NCBI GenBank assembly: GCA_011526585.1
Contig: WYBB01000186.1
Span: 1-64,000 of the forward strand
Direction of reading: 5' to 3'
Origin: Deltaproteobacteria bacterium
Lineage (GTDB): Bacteria; Myxococcota_A; UBA9042; PHBI01
Length of the DNA stretch: 64,000 bases
Shown here: one piece after another, positions 19,858-29,200 of the stretch
Position numbering within the stretch: the first letter of the stretch is position 1
Layout of the letters: the number at the start of each line of letters is the position of its first letter
The notes under the pieces: generated by a model
Seen by the model: only the letters and a program-made list of their open reading frames with translations
What the model was told of the DNA's origin: nothing
Database searches by the model: none
Translations under genes and position numbers: made by a program

Positions 19858-21770
19858 ACTGGCGGTAGCTCGCAGAGCGAGGCGCGTCGCTGGTTGCAGC
19901 GCGTGTCGGCCCAGCCGATCGCGTCGCCGATGACGAGCTCGAGGCAGTCCTCGCCGACGAGGCCGCCGTCGTTGGGCTCGCCCGGTCTCCAGAGCGTGAA
20001 GCCGTCCGCGAGCGGGCTGCCGTCGTGCCAGCGGAAGGTTCCTTCGACCTCGCGATCGCTCGCGCCGAGCCAGACGCTCTGGAGGCCTTCGCGCGTGAGC
20101 AGGGCGACGACCTGCGCGTGCGCGTCGGCGCTGTCGACTCGCGCGAGCGCGCCGCCACGGTTGGCGCAGAGTGTGGTCGCGTCGGACCAGCTGAAGGTCT
20201 GGGCGCAGGTGAAGTATGCGCGGGTGTCGGTCACGTGATGCGTGCACAGGCCGCAGGACGGCCCATCGTCGGCTCGGCCGCTGCAGTCTTGATCGATGCC
20301 GTCGTCGCAGCGCTCGGTGGCGCCGACGTTGATCGTCGGGTCGCCCTCGTCGCAGTCGCCGTGACAGGAGAAGCCGTCGCCGTCGGCGTCGGCGTCCGGC
20401 GCGGCACTGCAGCCGAGCACCTCGTCGACGTGAGCGACGCGGTCGAGCAGGTAGGCCCAGGCCTGGTAGAGGAGGTTCTCGACGTCGGCGGGCACGGCGT
20501 GTGGATCGTTGTCGACGTAGCCCTGGAGGGTCGCGGCGTGGTCGTCGAGCCAGCGGAGGTAGCCGGGAGCCGACACGATCCGGGCGAGGCGCGCGAGGGC
20601 CGCGTCGTAAGCGGCGCGACAGGCGGCGTCGGCGAGGCAGCGCGAGAAGACCACACCGTGGGCGCGGGAGTGCAGCGGCACCTCGGCGACGAAGGTCTGA
20701 TCGGTGCCCCAGGGGAGCCAGCGCGCGACGCGCCGGTCGTCGAAGTGGATGAAGTAGTTGTTGCGGTTGAGCGCGTAGCTGTCGTGGTGACCGATGAAGA
20801 CCTCGGTCGCGAAGTGGGCGATGGCATTGTCCCAGTCGATCACATCGTCGAGCGCGGCCATGAAGCCCTCGACGGGGGCGTCGGCGACGCGGCGGGCGAG
20901 CGTCTCGAGCGCGGCGAGGCCGGGTGCGAGCTCGCCGCCGTCGAAGTCGAAGGTGGTGGCGTGGCCGGGCAGGACGTCGCTGCCGTACTCGCCCTCGAAC
21001 ATGGCCAGGGTGGAGTCGAAGTGGCGGCGCCGGAAGACGCGATCAGGGGTCTCGACGTCGAGGTAGAGGCCGTAGTCGTCGTCGTTGATGCGCAGCCAGA
21101 CGTGCGCGGTGCGCGGCGCGGGCACGCCCATGCGGGCGAAGAGATCGTAGGCGAGGATCTCGTGCAGGCGCGAGCGATCCTGCACCATGCTGTTGAGCGT
21201 CATCTCCTCGAGCCCGGCGAAGTCGGCGCCGGGGTGGGCGCGCTCGAAGTCGAGGCGGAAGGCGGGCTTGTCGTCGAGCGGGCGGAAGGAGCCGAGGCCC
21301 CCCTTGAGGCGCACGGAGACCGGCTGCGGTGGGCGGAGCCAGGTCGCGTCGCCGATGAAGCGGAAGCGGAAGACGCCGTCGACCCAGGTGTCCGGGCTCG
21401 CGCGCAGGGAGTCGAGCGCCGCCTCGGAGAGCGTGAGCTCGATCAGGCCGACGCCATGGTAGGGGTCGTAGATGAGGTGGCTCAGGTCCTCGGGCTGGGC
21501 GGGCACGTCGACCTCGGGTCCGCCGTCGGGGGTGGTGTCGGGGCTCGTCTCGGGCGGGAACGGGGCGTCGTCCGCGTCGGCGTCGTCCGCGGTCTCGTTG
21601 GAGTCGGGTGGGTGCGTGGCGTCGAGCTCGGACGTCGCCGTGTCCGGGATGAGCGCGAGGTCGTCGGAGGGCGTGCCGTCGCGCGCGGGTCGCGCCTCGC
21701 CGTCACAGGCGAGGAGTGAGATCGCGATCGGGAGGAGCGAGAGGAGGAGCGTGGGTGCGCGCGTGCACAT
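19845..21770 (-). CDS. CotH-kinase-family lipoprotein with C-terminal C-type lectin domain
   Basis: Lipoprotein of 641 residues (signal ending LLAC, then a long Asp/Pro/Thr linker). Residues about 110-430 match the CotH atypical kinase family: SVRLKGGLGSFR, MVQDRSRLHEILAYDLF, and HHDSYALNRNNYF followed by RWLPWGTDQTF, which hold the usual ATP/metal-binding positions. Residues about 455-505 are a Cys/Asp-rich metal-binding repeat (DGDGFSCHGDCDEGDP, IDQDCSG). Residues about 508-641 form a C-type lectin-like domain with FSWSDATTLC, the sugar-binding-type EPN motif in RPGEPNDGG, and GWADTRC near the end. The kinase-lectin pairing suggests a surface-targeted, glycan-binding enzyme. It is divergent from the DUF4139 gene. 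Confidence 0.87.
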   Translation of the reverse strand: MCTRAPTLLLSLLPIAISLLACDGEARPARDGTPSDDLALIPDTATSELDATHPPDSNETADDADADDAPFPPETSPDTTPDGGPEVDVPAQPEDLSHLIYDPYHGVGLIELTLSEAALDSLRASPDTWVDGVFRFRFIGDATWLRPPQPVSVRLKGGLGSFRPLDDKPAFRLDFERAHPGADFAGLEEMTLNSMVQDRSRLHEILAYDLFARMGVPAPRTAHVWLRINDDDYGLYLDVETPDRVFRRRHFDSTLAMFEGEYGSDVLPGHATTFDFDGGELAPGLAALETLARRVADAPVEGFMAALDDVIDWDNAIAHFATEVFIGHHDSYALNRNNYFIHFDDRRVARWLPWGTDQTFVAEVPLHSRAHGVVFSRCLADAACRAAYDAALARLARIVSAPGYLRWLDDHAATLQGYVDNDPHAVPADVENLLYQAWAYLLDRVAHVDEVLGCSAAPDADADGDGFSCHGDCDEGDPTINVGATERCDDGIDQDCSGRADDGPSCGLCTHHVTDTRAYFTCAQTFSWSDATTLCANRGGALARVDSADAHAQVVALLTREGLQSVWLGASDREVEGTFRWHDGSPLADGFTLWRPGEPNDGGLVGEDCLELVIGDAIGWADTRCNQRRASLCELPPVQRQ

Positions 21771-21794
21771 GGGGAGTCGGGGCCGAGAGAGGCC

Positions 21795-21826
21795 GCGGAT
21801 CATATCCGCTGGCGCGCGCCTGTCGC
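21795..21826 (-). promoter_or_regulatory. Promoter of the CotH-lectin gene with palindrome over the -10 box
   Basis: On the minus strand, GCGACA (21821-21826) is separated by 16 bp from TATGAT (21799-21804), about 29 bp ahead of the CotH ATG. The -10 sits inside a perfect palindrome, GCGGAT-CAT-ATCCGC on the plus strand (21795-21809), which could be a repressor operator or be fortuitous. Confidence 0.45.
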
Positions 21827-21990
21827 GGCAAAAATGAACGCGCGATTCAGATCGTTCCGTCGGCTCGGGCGTCCATGGCTCCGCAAGCGAACACGGCGCC
21901 CGGACGAAGCGGGCGTGCGACGCCGAAGGCGCGCCCTGCTCGTGGCGGGGTGGAGGCCGTCGTGCGTCATCGAAGAGCGCGGAGGAATCC

Positions 21991-24153
21991 ATGAAGCACG
22001 CACACGGCAAGGTCGTGCGTAGGGTCGAGTCTCGGTCCGGCGCCCGCGGAGGGCGCTTCCCGAGGCTCTCGTCGATCTTCACCTGGGCGGTGATCGGCGC
22101 GTCGGGCGTGGGGGCCGGCGCGTGCACGAGCTACACGAGCCACGTCGAGGCGCCGGACAGCTCGTCGCTCGGGCGCGTGGTCGTCTATCGCAACGGGATC
22201 GCGTACTACGAGCGGGTCGCCAAGGTCGAGGAGGGCCGGGTGACGCTGACCGTGCCGCACGACAAGGTCGACGACTTCCTGAAGTCGCTGACGATCGAGG
22301 ACGCGGTGACGCGCAAGCCGCTGCCGGTGGCGTACCCGACCGCGGGCGCCAATCAGGACGGCAAGGTCGACATGAGCATCCAGGTGAGCGAGCCGGGGGT
22401 CAAGGAGGTGATCCTCACGTACATCACCGAGTCGCCGGCGTGGAAGCCGTCCTATCGCGTGGTCGTCGACGACGACGACAAGGTCAAGCTGCAGGGGTGG
22501 GCGGTCGTCGACAACACCTCGGGCGAGACGTGGAAGAAGGTGAAGGTCGGCGTCGGGTCGAGCTCGGCCTTGTCGTTCCGGTTCGATCTGAGGTCGGTCA
22601 AGACGGTGTGGCGCGAGACGCTGAAGACCGACGAGCGCTTCGCGGTGGCGCCGCCGACCGGAGGCTCGACGCACCGCGAGACGCAGCCGACGACGACGGT
22701 GCTGGCTGCGATCACCGAGGATCTCCTGCCGACGCCGTCGTTCGATCTCGACGACGACACCGAAGAGCGCGTGGCCCGTGGCGATGGCCCGGTCGCGCGG
22801 CCGAAGGCGGGTGCGCCGGCACTGAAGCCGCAGGCGCCGCGGGTGATGGCCGAGAAGAAGAAGGCCGACGACGCGCGCCGGCAGGTCAAGGACCTCGCCG
22901 GCAAGGTGGCGGGCAGCGACGGGGACATCGTGCTCGAGGCCTTCGAGCCGGCGAGTCGGCCGGGCGAGGTCGGCGAGAGCAACGTCGACAAGGCGCACTG
23001 GCTGAGGAACGAGCTGATCAAGGAGGGCGTGGCGCCCGCGCGAATCAAGGTCGAGCAGCGCGAGGCGCGCGACGGGCAGAGCGGCGTGCGCATCGTGCAG
23101 GCGCAGCTTCCGGCGACCCAGGCGCCGGACGAGGGCGAGCCGGTCGGCGAGTCGCACTTCCAGTCGCCGGTGCCGGTGACGGTGGAGAAGGGGACCTCGG
23201 CGATGATCGCCGTGCTCGACGGCGGGGCCGAGGGTGAGGTGGTCTACCTCTATGACTCGGAGAGCGAGCGGGGCAACGCGCGCTTCGCGTTCAAGTCGGT
23301 TCGCTTCGTCAACCCGACGGCCTACACGCTGGAGTCGGGGCCGATGACGGTCTACGGCGAGGGGCGCTTCATCGGCGAGGGGCTGACCGAGCCGATCCCG
23401 CCGCACGCGGTGGCGGTGATCCCGTTCGCGCTGGACCGGCAGGTGGTGGTCGAGCGCGAGGGTGACGAGCGCGACCGGATCTCGCGGCTCATGACGCTCC
23501 AGCGCGGCGTGCTCCGGACGGAGGTGCAGCACGAGCGCACGACGCGGCTCAAGGTGACGAGCGTGCTGCGCGCGGACACCAAGGTCTTCTTCCGCCACTC
23601 GGTGCGCAAGGGGTGGACCCTGGTGAAGAGCCCCGAGGTGCACGAGCGCATGGGCGAGGCGCACCTCTTCCAGCTCGATCTGAAGGCGGGCGAGACGAAG
23701 ACGATCGAGATCGTCGAGGCGACCCCGCTGCAGCGCACGCTCGATCTGCGGTCGCCCGACGCGATCGATCTGGTGCGTGTCTACCTCGAGGCCAAGGACG
23801 CCGACCAGCGCTTCGCGGAGCAGATGAAGAAGCTCCTGGCGATCCACACCGAGATGGCGGACTTCCGCCAGGCGATCGAGCTCGAGCAGACGAAGATGGA
23901 GGAGTTCCGCGTGCGCATGGCCGAGTTGCAGGAGCAGATCCTCACGCTCAAGGGCGTGCCGAACTCGGGGCAGCTGATGGCCCATCTGCAGGCCAAGCTG
24001 CGCGAGATGTCCAACGGCGTGCAGAAGGGCACCATCGCGGTCGTGAACCTCGAGCAGAAGCTGATGCTCGCGCGGATCCGCTTCCAGGACGGGATCGCCG
24101 AGCTGCGCCTCGACGACAAGGCCCCGCGCACGGCGACGACGGGCGGCGAGTAA
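21991..24153 (+). CDS. DUF4139-type lipoprotein with embedded OmpA-like segment
   Basis: Protein of 720 residues. A long, Arg-rich N-terminus leads to a hydrophobic segment ending GAGAC, a plausible lipobox. Residues about 60-220 and 380-620 match the split DUF4139 architecture (VVVYRNGIAYYER, YITESPAWKPSYRVV, LQGWAVVDNTSGE, then FRHSVRKGWTLVK and LKAGETKTIEIVEATP). Between them, residues about 300-360 look like an OmpA C-terminal-like fragment (NVDKAHWLRNELIKEGVAPARIKVEQRE) preceded by an acidic, low-complexity linker. The C-terminus is a predicted coiled coil. The GGAGGAATCC ribosome site supports the ATG at 21991. Function unknown; probably cell-envelope. Confidence 0.8.
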   Translation: MKHAHGKVVRRVESRSGARGGRFPRLSSIFTWAVIGASGVGAGACTSYTSHVEAPDSSSLGRVVVYRNGIAYYERVAKVEEGRVTLTVPHDKVDDFLKSLTIEDAVTRKPLPVAYPTAGANQDGKVDMSIQVSEPGVKEVILTYITESPAWKPSYRVVVDDDDKVKLQGWAVVDNTSGETWKKVKVGVGSSSALSFRFDLRSVKTVWRETLKTDERFAVAPPTGGSTHRETQPTTTVLAAITEDLLPTPSFDLDDDTEERVARGDGPVARPKAGAPALKPQAPRVMAEKKKADDARRQVKDLAGKVAGSDGDIVLEAFEPASRPGEVGESNVDKAHWLRNELIKEGVAPARIKVEQREARDGQSGVRIVQAQLPATQAPDEGEPVGESHFQSPVPVTVEKGTSAMIAVLDGGAEGEVVYLYDSESERGNARFAFKSVRFVNPTAYTLESGPMTVYGEGRFIGEGLTEPIPPHAVAVIPFALDRQVVVEREGDERDRISRLMTLQRGVLRTEVQHERTTRLKVTSVLRADTKVFFRHSVRKGWTLVKSPEVHERMGEAHLFQLDLKAGETKTIEIVEATPLQRTLDLRSPDAIDLVRVYLEAKDADQRFAEQMKKLLAIHTEMADFRQAIELEQTKMEEFRVRMAELQEQILTLKGVPNSGQLMAHLQAKLREMSNGVQKGTIAVVNLEQKLMLARIRFQDGIAELRLDDKAPRTATTGGE

Positions 24154-24606
24154 TCGTCCGACGGAAGTGCCTGAACCGCGATCAGTACCGCTTCGCCTTC
24201 GCGAAGCGGTACTGATCGTTGCGGCGTCGGCAACTCTGCTGAGGTCCGACGCTCCGCGCGGAGCTCGCGGTCTCGGTCTCGATGCCTTGGACGATCGAGG
24301 CGTTCCTGCCGGGACCGTATCGGCCTCGTGCGCTCATGTCGCTGGCCCGTGGTCGTTGTCCGGAAAACCGGACTGAGGAACTGCCCTCGCTCCGCTTTGA
24401 GCGTTCTTCGTTGCCGGTTAGACTCCCTACCGGGGCCCGTGGGGCTTGGTCGATGCCGGCACGCGTCCCGTCTCAGATATACTACCGTCCGGGCCCTCTG
24501 TTCTGCTCTTGGTCAACTTGCCCCACGCCGGCTCCATCTGTGTCGACCGGGGGATCGCCGTGCGATACGATCCCAGGGTCTCGAACCTCTCCTCGCCGGA
24601 GGTCTC
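24154..24606. other. Non-coding stretch upstream of the ATPase-helicase cassette
   Basis: This 453-bp gap separates the DUF4139 gene from the cassette. It has no convincing gene; short open frames here lack family features and ribosome sites. It contains the 17-bp-stem inverted repeat at 24179-24218, a small hairpin GTCCGG-AAAA-CCGGAC at 24358-24373, and a -10-like TATACT at 24478-24483 without a good -35. The sequence is less G+C-skewed than its left neighbour. It probably holds the cassette promoter and may be the left boundary of an insertion. Confidence 0.6.
24179..24218. repeat. Perfect 17-bp inverted repeat with 6-nt loop
   Basis: Left arm 24179-24195 and right arm 24202-24218 are exact reverse complements (core ATCAGTACCGCTTCG), separated by CCTTCG. 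It begins 25 bp after the DUF4139 stop. No T-run follows on either side, so it is a poor intrinsic terminator by the usual rule. It could still end transcription, be a protein-binding site, or be an insertion scar. Confidence 0.85.
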
Positions 24607-26238
24607 GTGAGCCTACCGATCAACGTGGACGATCTCCTCCACGGCAAGACGGTCGAGTGGGAGCGGCTCGAGCTGAAGGCGGGGTGGAACCCGCTGGCGG
24701 TGCTGCATACGCTGTGCGCGTTCGCCAACGACTTCCACAACTTCGGTGGAGGCTACGTGATCCTCGGCGTCGAGGAGCGCGACGGCCGGGCGGTGCTGCC
24801 TCCGACTGGGCTCGATCCCGACGCGATCGATCGCATCCAGAAGGAGCTCCTGAATCTCGGGCAGGCGGCGATCCAACCGCCGTATCACCCGGTGGCCGTG
24901 CCCTACCTGATCGAAGGGCGGCACGTTCTCGTGATCTGGGCGCCTGGTGGGCAGACGCGGCCGTACAAGGCGCGCACGGCATTCGGCAAGGACGGACGCG
25001 AATTTGCGTACTACCTCCGCAAGGGCTCGAGCACAGTCCGGGCGCGCGGCGAGGACGAGCGCGAGCTGCTCTCGCTCGCGGCCACGGTGCCCTTCGATGA
25101 TCGGGTGAATCAGCGCGCCCGGGTCGAAGACCTGTCGCGCGAGCTGATCCAGGCCTACCTCGAAGAGGTCGAGAGCGATCTCGCTGAGGAGGCGAAGGCG
25201 CTCTCGCTCATCGCCCTCGCCCGCCAGATGAACCTCGTCGGGGGCTCGCCGGAGGCGACCTTCCCGCTCAACGTCGGTCTGATGTTCTTCCACTCCGAGC
25301 CCTGGCGCTTTTTCCCCGGGATGCAAGTCGACGTGGTCTGGTTCCCAGAGGGGCCGGGCGGCGATCGGTTCACCGAGTCGACTTTTCGGGGGCCGCTCCA
25401 CCGCATGACCCGCGAGGCGCTCGGCTACATCCAGCGGAACTACCTCAGCCAGACGGTCATCAAACACCGTGGGCGGGCCGAGGCCACGCGCATCTGGAAC
25501 TGGCCCTTCGCGGCCATCGAGGAGGCGCTGGTCAATGCAGTCTACCACCGCGGCTACGACCAGCGCGAGCCGATCGAGGTGCGTATCGGCCGTGAGGATA
25601 TCGTCGTGCTCAGCTACCCCGGGCCCGATCGCTCGGTGCGCCTCGAGGCCCTGCAGGCGGGGCGCGCCCATTCCCGCCGGTACCGCAATCGCCGCATCGG
25701 CGAGCTCTTGAAGGAACTCGACCTCACCGAAGGTCGCGGCACCGGTGTCCCAAAGATCAAGCGCGCGATGGAGAAGAACGGCTCACCGTCACCGGTCTTC
25801 GAGTTCGACGAGGATCACACCTACTTCCAGGTTGTCCTGCCGGCGCACCCGAAGGCGACTTCCCTGGTGCCTGCCGACCAAGTCAGGGCGGCTGCCGACC
25901 AAGTCGAAGGTCGCGCCGGAAAAGGCGACGACGCGATCGGCGGACAGCACACCGGGGAAGTCACCGATCAAGTCACCGATCAAGTGACCGACCAAGTCGC
26001 AGCGTTGCTCGAGAGTCTCGTGGCGGGGCCGGCATCGGCGACGGAGATCCTGTCGGCGCTGAGCCTGTCCCACCGGCCGTCGCTGCGCGACCTCTATCTG
26101 CACCCGGCTCTCGAGGCGGGGCTCGTCGAGATGACGATCCCCGACAAGCCGCGGAGCAGTAAGCAGCGCTACCAGCTCACGGCGCGCGGGCGGGACTGGG
26201 TTGCGGCTCGGCGAGCGAGTGCACGAGGTCCACGATGA
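24607..26238 (+). CDS. AlbA_2 (Schlafen-type) protein with GHKL ATPase fold and C-terminal winged helix
   Basis: Protein of 543 residues. Residues about 10-145 are an AlbA_2/Schlafen domain (WERLELKAGWNP, LCAFANDFHNFGGGYVILGVEE). Residues about 290-420 are a HATPase_c_4 GHKL fold: N-box EEALVNAVYH, G1-like SYPGPDR, and G2 EGRGTGVPKIKR. A TDQV linker repeat (25960-25995) leads to a probable winged helix (LESLVAGPASATEILSALSLS) at the C-terminus. Such COG2865-type proteins are often called transcriptional regulators; some Schlafen domains cut RNA. The GTG start is supported by GGAGG 4 nt upstream. It is the first gene of the cassette, 26 bp ahead of the sacsin-like gene. Confidence 0.85.
   Translation: MSLPINVDDLLHGKTVEWERLELKAGWNPLAVLHTLCAFANDFHNFGGGYVILGVEERDGRAVLPPTGLDPDAIDRIQKELLNLGQAAIQPPYHPVAVPYLIEGRHVLVIWAPGGQTRPYKARTAFGKDGREFAYYLRKGSSTVRARGEDERELLSLAATVPFDDRVNQRARVEDLSRELIQAYLEEVESDLAEEAKALSLIALARQMNLVGGSPEATFPLNVGLMFFHSEPWRFFPGMQVDVVWFPEGPGGDRFTESTFRGPLHRMTREALGYIQRNYLSQTVIKHRGRAEATRIWNWPFAAIEEALVNAVYHRGYDQREPIEVRIGREDIVVLSYPGPDRSVRLEALQAGRAHSRRYRNRRIGELLKELDLTEGRGTGVPKIKRAMEKNGSPSPVFEFDEDHTYFQVVLPAHPKATSLVPADQVRAAADQVEGRAGKGDDAIGGQHTGEVTDQVTDQVTDQVAALLESLVAGPASATEILSALSLSHRPSLRDLYLHPALEAGLVEMTIPDKPRSSKQRYQLTARGRDWVAARRASARGPR
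25960..25995 (+). repeat. Three tandem 12-bp units encoding TDQV
   Basis: Two identical copies of GTCACCGATCAA are followed by one variant (GTGACCGACCAA), coding for a linker between the GHKL fold and the winged helix. Two looser relatives (ADQV) lie about 90 bp upstream. Such TDQV linkers are usual in this protein family and may vary in copy number. Confidence 0.9.
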
Positions 26239-26264
26239 GCGCCGAGCTCGGGCAGGAGGGATAG

Positions 26265-29200
26265 ATGTTCCGGTTCACGCCGCGTGACCTCATCCGCGAC
26301 CTGAAGCACCTGCTGAACGACCGCTACCGGCATGATGACAGCGGCGTCGCGGTCATCAAAGAGCTCCTGCAGAACGCCGACGATGCCCGCGCGAAGACCC
26401 TGTTCCTGGCGTGGTTCGAAGGGGTCGCGGTCGACAACGATGTCAACCCCTTGCTGGGGCGACCTGGGATCCTGGTCGTGAACGATGCGCCGTTCGAGCA
26501 GGTCCACGAGCGGGCCTTCACCAGCTTCTCGACGAGCTCGAAGGACTCCGACGTGGCCCAGATTGGGCGCTTCGGCATCGGGCGCAAGAGCCTGTATCAC
26601 TGGACCGAGGTCATCTTCTATCTCGGCCGCGACGAGGCGGGAAAGGAACTGAGCGGCCTCCTCGATCCGTGGGCGGAGTCGATGCCCAACGGCACCTGGC
26701 GAGATCCGCGCTATCCGGATTGGATCCGCTGGTCGAGCGAAGACGTGGACGCTCTACGGTCTCGCGCCACGGCGCTGTTCGGTGATCGACAGGACCAGGG
26801 TTGGTTCGCCGTCTGGTTGCCTGCGCGGAACGAACGCCAAGATCAGCGGCTCATCATGCAGACGATCACGACGGCGAAGACGCTACCGACGACGCCCGAG
26901 CGCCTCGAACAGCTCGCGGGAATCATGCCTCAGCTCGCGCACCTCGACGCGCTCGAGATCGTGCGCCTCGACAGCAGGGGCTCGAGCACGCTGGCGAGCA
27001 TCACGCGGGTCGGGCAGCCGCTCGGCCGCCCGACCCGACACACACCGCGATATCTTCGCGACGGCCATATCGAGATCCGCACGAGTGACCGTGAGTGGCG
27101 GCTGACCTACTGGCTCGCCGAAGAGCATAGGGACACGCCCGAGCTCAGGAGGCTGAAGCTGCATCAGGCCTGGCCGGAGGAGCCGCCCGAGGATCTCGGG
27201 GATCCGAACGGCAAGCCCATGCCGGCCAAGGCCGAACCCCACGGGGCGGTGACGGTGATCTCGGGTGCATCTCCGAACGGAGGCTCCGGGCAGATCCAGA
27301 TCACTCCCGCGATCTTCCTGCCGCTGAGCGGACCGCGCCTGGTGACCTCCAAGCCGCTGGCGGTGGCCGAGCGTTGGAGCGTGCTGCTCCACGGCTACCA
27401 GTTTCCGGACAGCGGCCGGCAGGATGTCGAAGGACTATCGTCGACGGGCGAAGCGGAGGACGACTCGACAACCTCCGTCCGGCGGGCGTGGAATCGCACG
27501 CTGCGTGAACAGGTCACGCTCGGGTTGTTGCCCGATGCGCTCGAGAAGGCGCTGAAGAGTGCGGGCGCGGACGTCGCGCGCGCGATCCTCGACGCGCTCG
27601 CCGACACCTCGCTGCTCCAGCGCGAACTCGAGTGGGTCACGCGCACACACCAGCTGGTCTTCGGACCGGCGCACGCGACGCCCTTCCTCGTCTCGGCGGA
27701 CCGGCGCTGCCTGATGCTCCCGTCGTCGACGCACCCGGAGGTGAGCCAGGTGCTCGCGAGCGCTGCCGGCGAGCTCGGCCACACGTTTGCGATGGGGTGG
27801 CATGAGTGCCCTGGGATCGTCTCGCACAACGGGCGATCGGCTTGGCGTCGCAACGACGTGGCGCTCTTCGAAGAGCAACTGGGCCCGTCGCTCGACGGCT
27901 CCCCGATGAGTTGGCTGCCCTGGCTGGCCCAGTGGTTCGAGACGCGCGCGTTCGAAGGTGCGAGTCGGCCGTGTGCCGAGCTCGCGCTCCGCGCCTACCG
28001 GGCGGCGCTCCGAAGCGAGCGATGGCAGGAGGCGCTGGCCATGAAGCCGTGGTCGACCTTGTGTCGCATCGCTGTGGAGGGCGAAGTGCCGCTCCTCTGG
28101 GCGCTACCCACGACCATCGAGGCCTATCGGAAGCTGTCCGAGGGATCAGCGGGCCCGCTCTTCGACCGGTGGGATGTGCTGATCCTGGACGTGAACCTTC
28201 GCACCTCGGAGGCGGAGGCCCCGCCGCGACTCGATCCCGATCTCGCGGTCGTCGCGCTCGAGGCTGCCGCGGCGGCGATCGGCGAGAGCCCAGAGCCGGA
28301 GCTGACGCGACTCATCGCGCTCGTCCTCGGCGCGACGTCATTGAAAGAGTGCCTCGAGCGTCCCGGGGTGCGAAGCCTTCGCATCCTCGAAGCGTGGTCG
28401 AGCAAGGGCAAGGCTCGATCTGGGCTGGTGTCCCTCGAGGCTCTCGTGCGGCAGAGTCAGCGCCGGCTCGTGTTCCAGCACCGCGGCATGTTGCAGCCCG
28501 AGAGCGTCGCGAAGTCGCTCTCCGACTCGTTGGCTGGTGGGCCCGAGGTTCTCCTCGTCCGTGAGGATGCCATCGCCGCCGCACTCGAGCTTCCTCTTCT
28601 CGGGCATGACGCAATCGCCAAGGCGCTGGCAGAGAATCAGATCGGCAAGGACGAGAATGGACGCTCGATGCTCCTCGATCGCCTGCTGAGTCCACGATCG
28701 GGTCAAGTCGTCGATCCGGGCGATGCCTCACCCGAGCTCGTCTTCGCCATGCGACGGCTCATCGCTGGGCAAGGCGTGCCCGCTGAGGCGCAGCACGTCA
28801 TCTATCGCGTTCCCAAGGCGATGCCGAGACACGTCGTCGAGGCCTTGTTCCCCGTTCCCTGGCAGGTCGTTCCGGAGACCTTGGAGACGTTGCTCGCTCG
28901 CAAGGTCACGGACGATTGGCTCACGAAGCTCGGGATCCAGACGGTGGACATCGAGGCCATCGCCAAGGTGCTCCAGCAGGCGGACGATGGCCAGAGACTC
29001 GATGAGGTCTACCAGCGACTCGGGGACGATGGGCGGCGTGACCTCGGGCCATTGCTGACCAAACATGCAATCTGGGGGAGGCTGGAGATCCACCGGACCA
29101 CCCGCGGTCTGTGGGCCTCGCTCGCGCACACCGAGACGTACCTCGATGCGGGGTATGCGGTCCCGGAGGGATTCGAGCCGGAGGTCGTTCTCATCGATGT

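Noticed and set aside
21967..23985. Long minus-strand open frame opposite the DUF4139 gene.
   Set aside because: Composition is His/Arg/Leu-rich and lacks a ribosome site; the plus strand has conserved DUF4139 motifs and a strong ribosome site.
24167..24376. Short plus-strand open frame in the gap before the cassette.
   Set aside because: It overlaps the inverted repeat, has no ribosome site and no family-like sequence.
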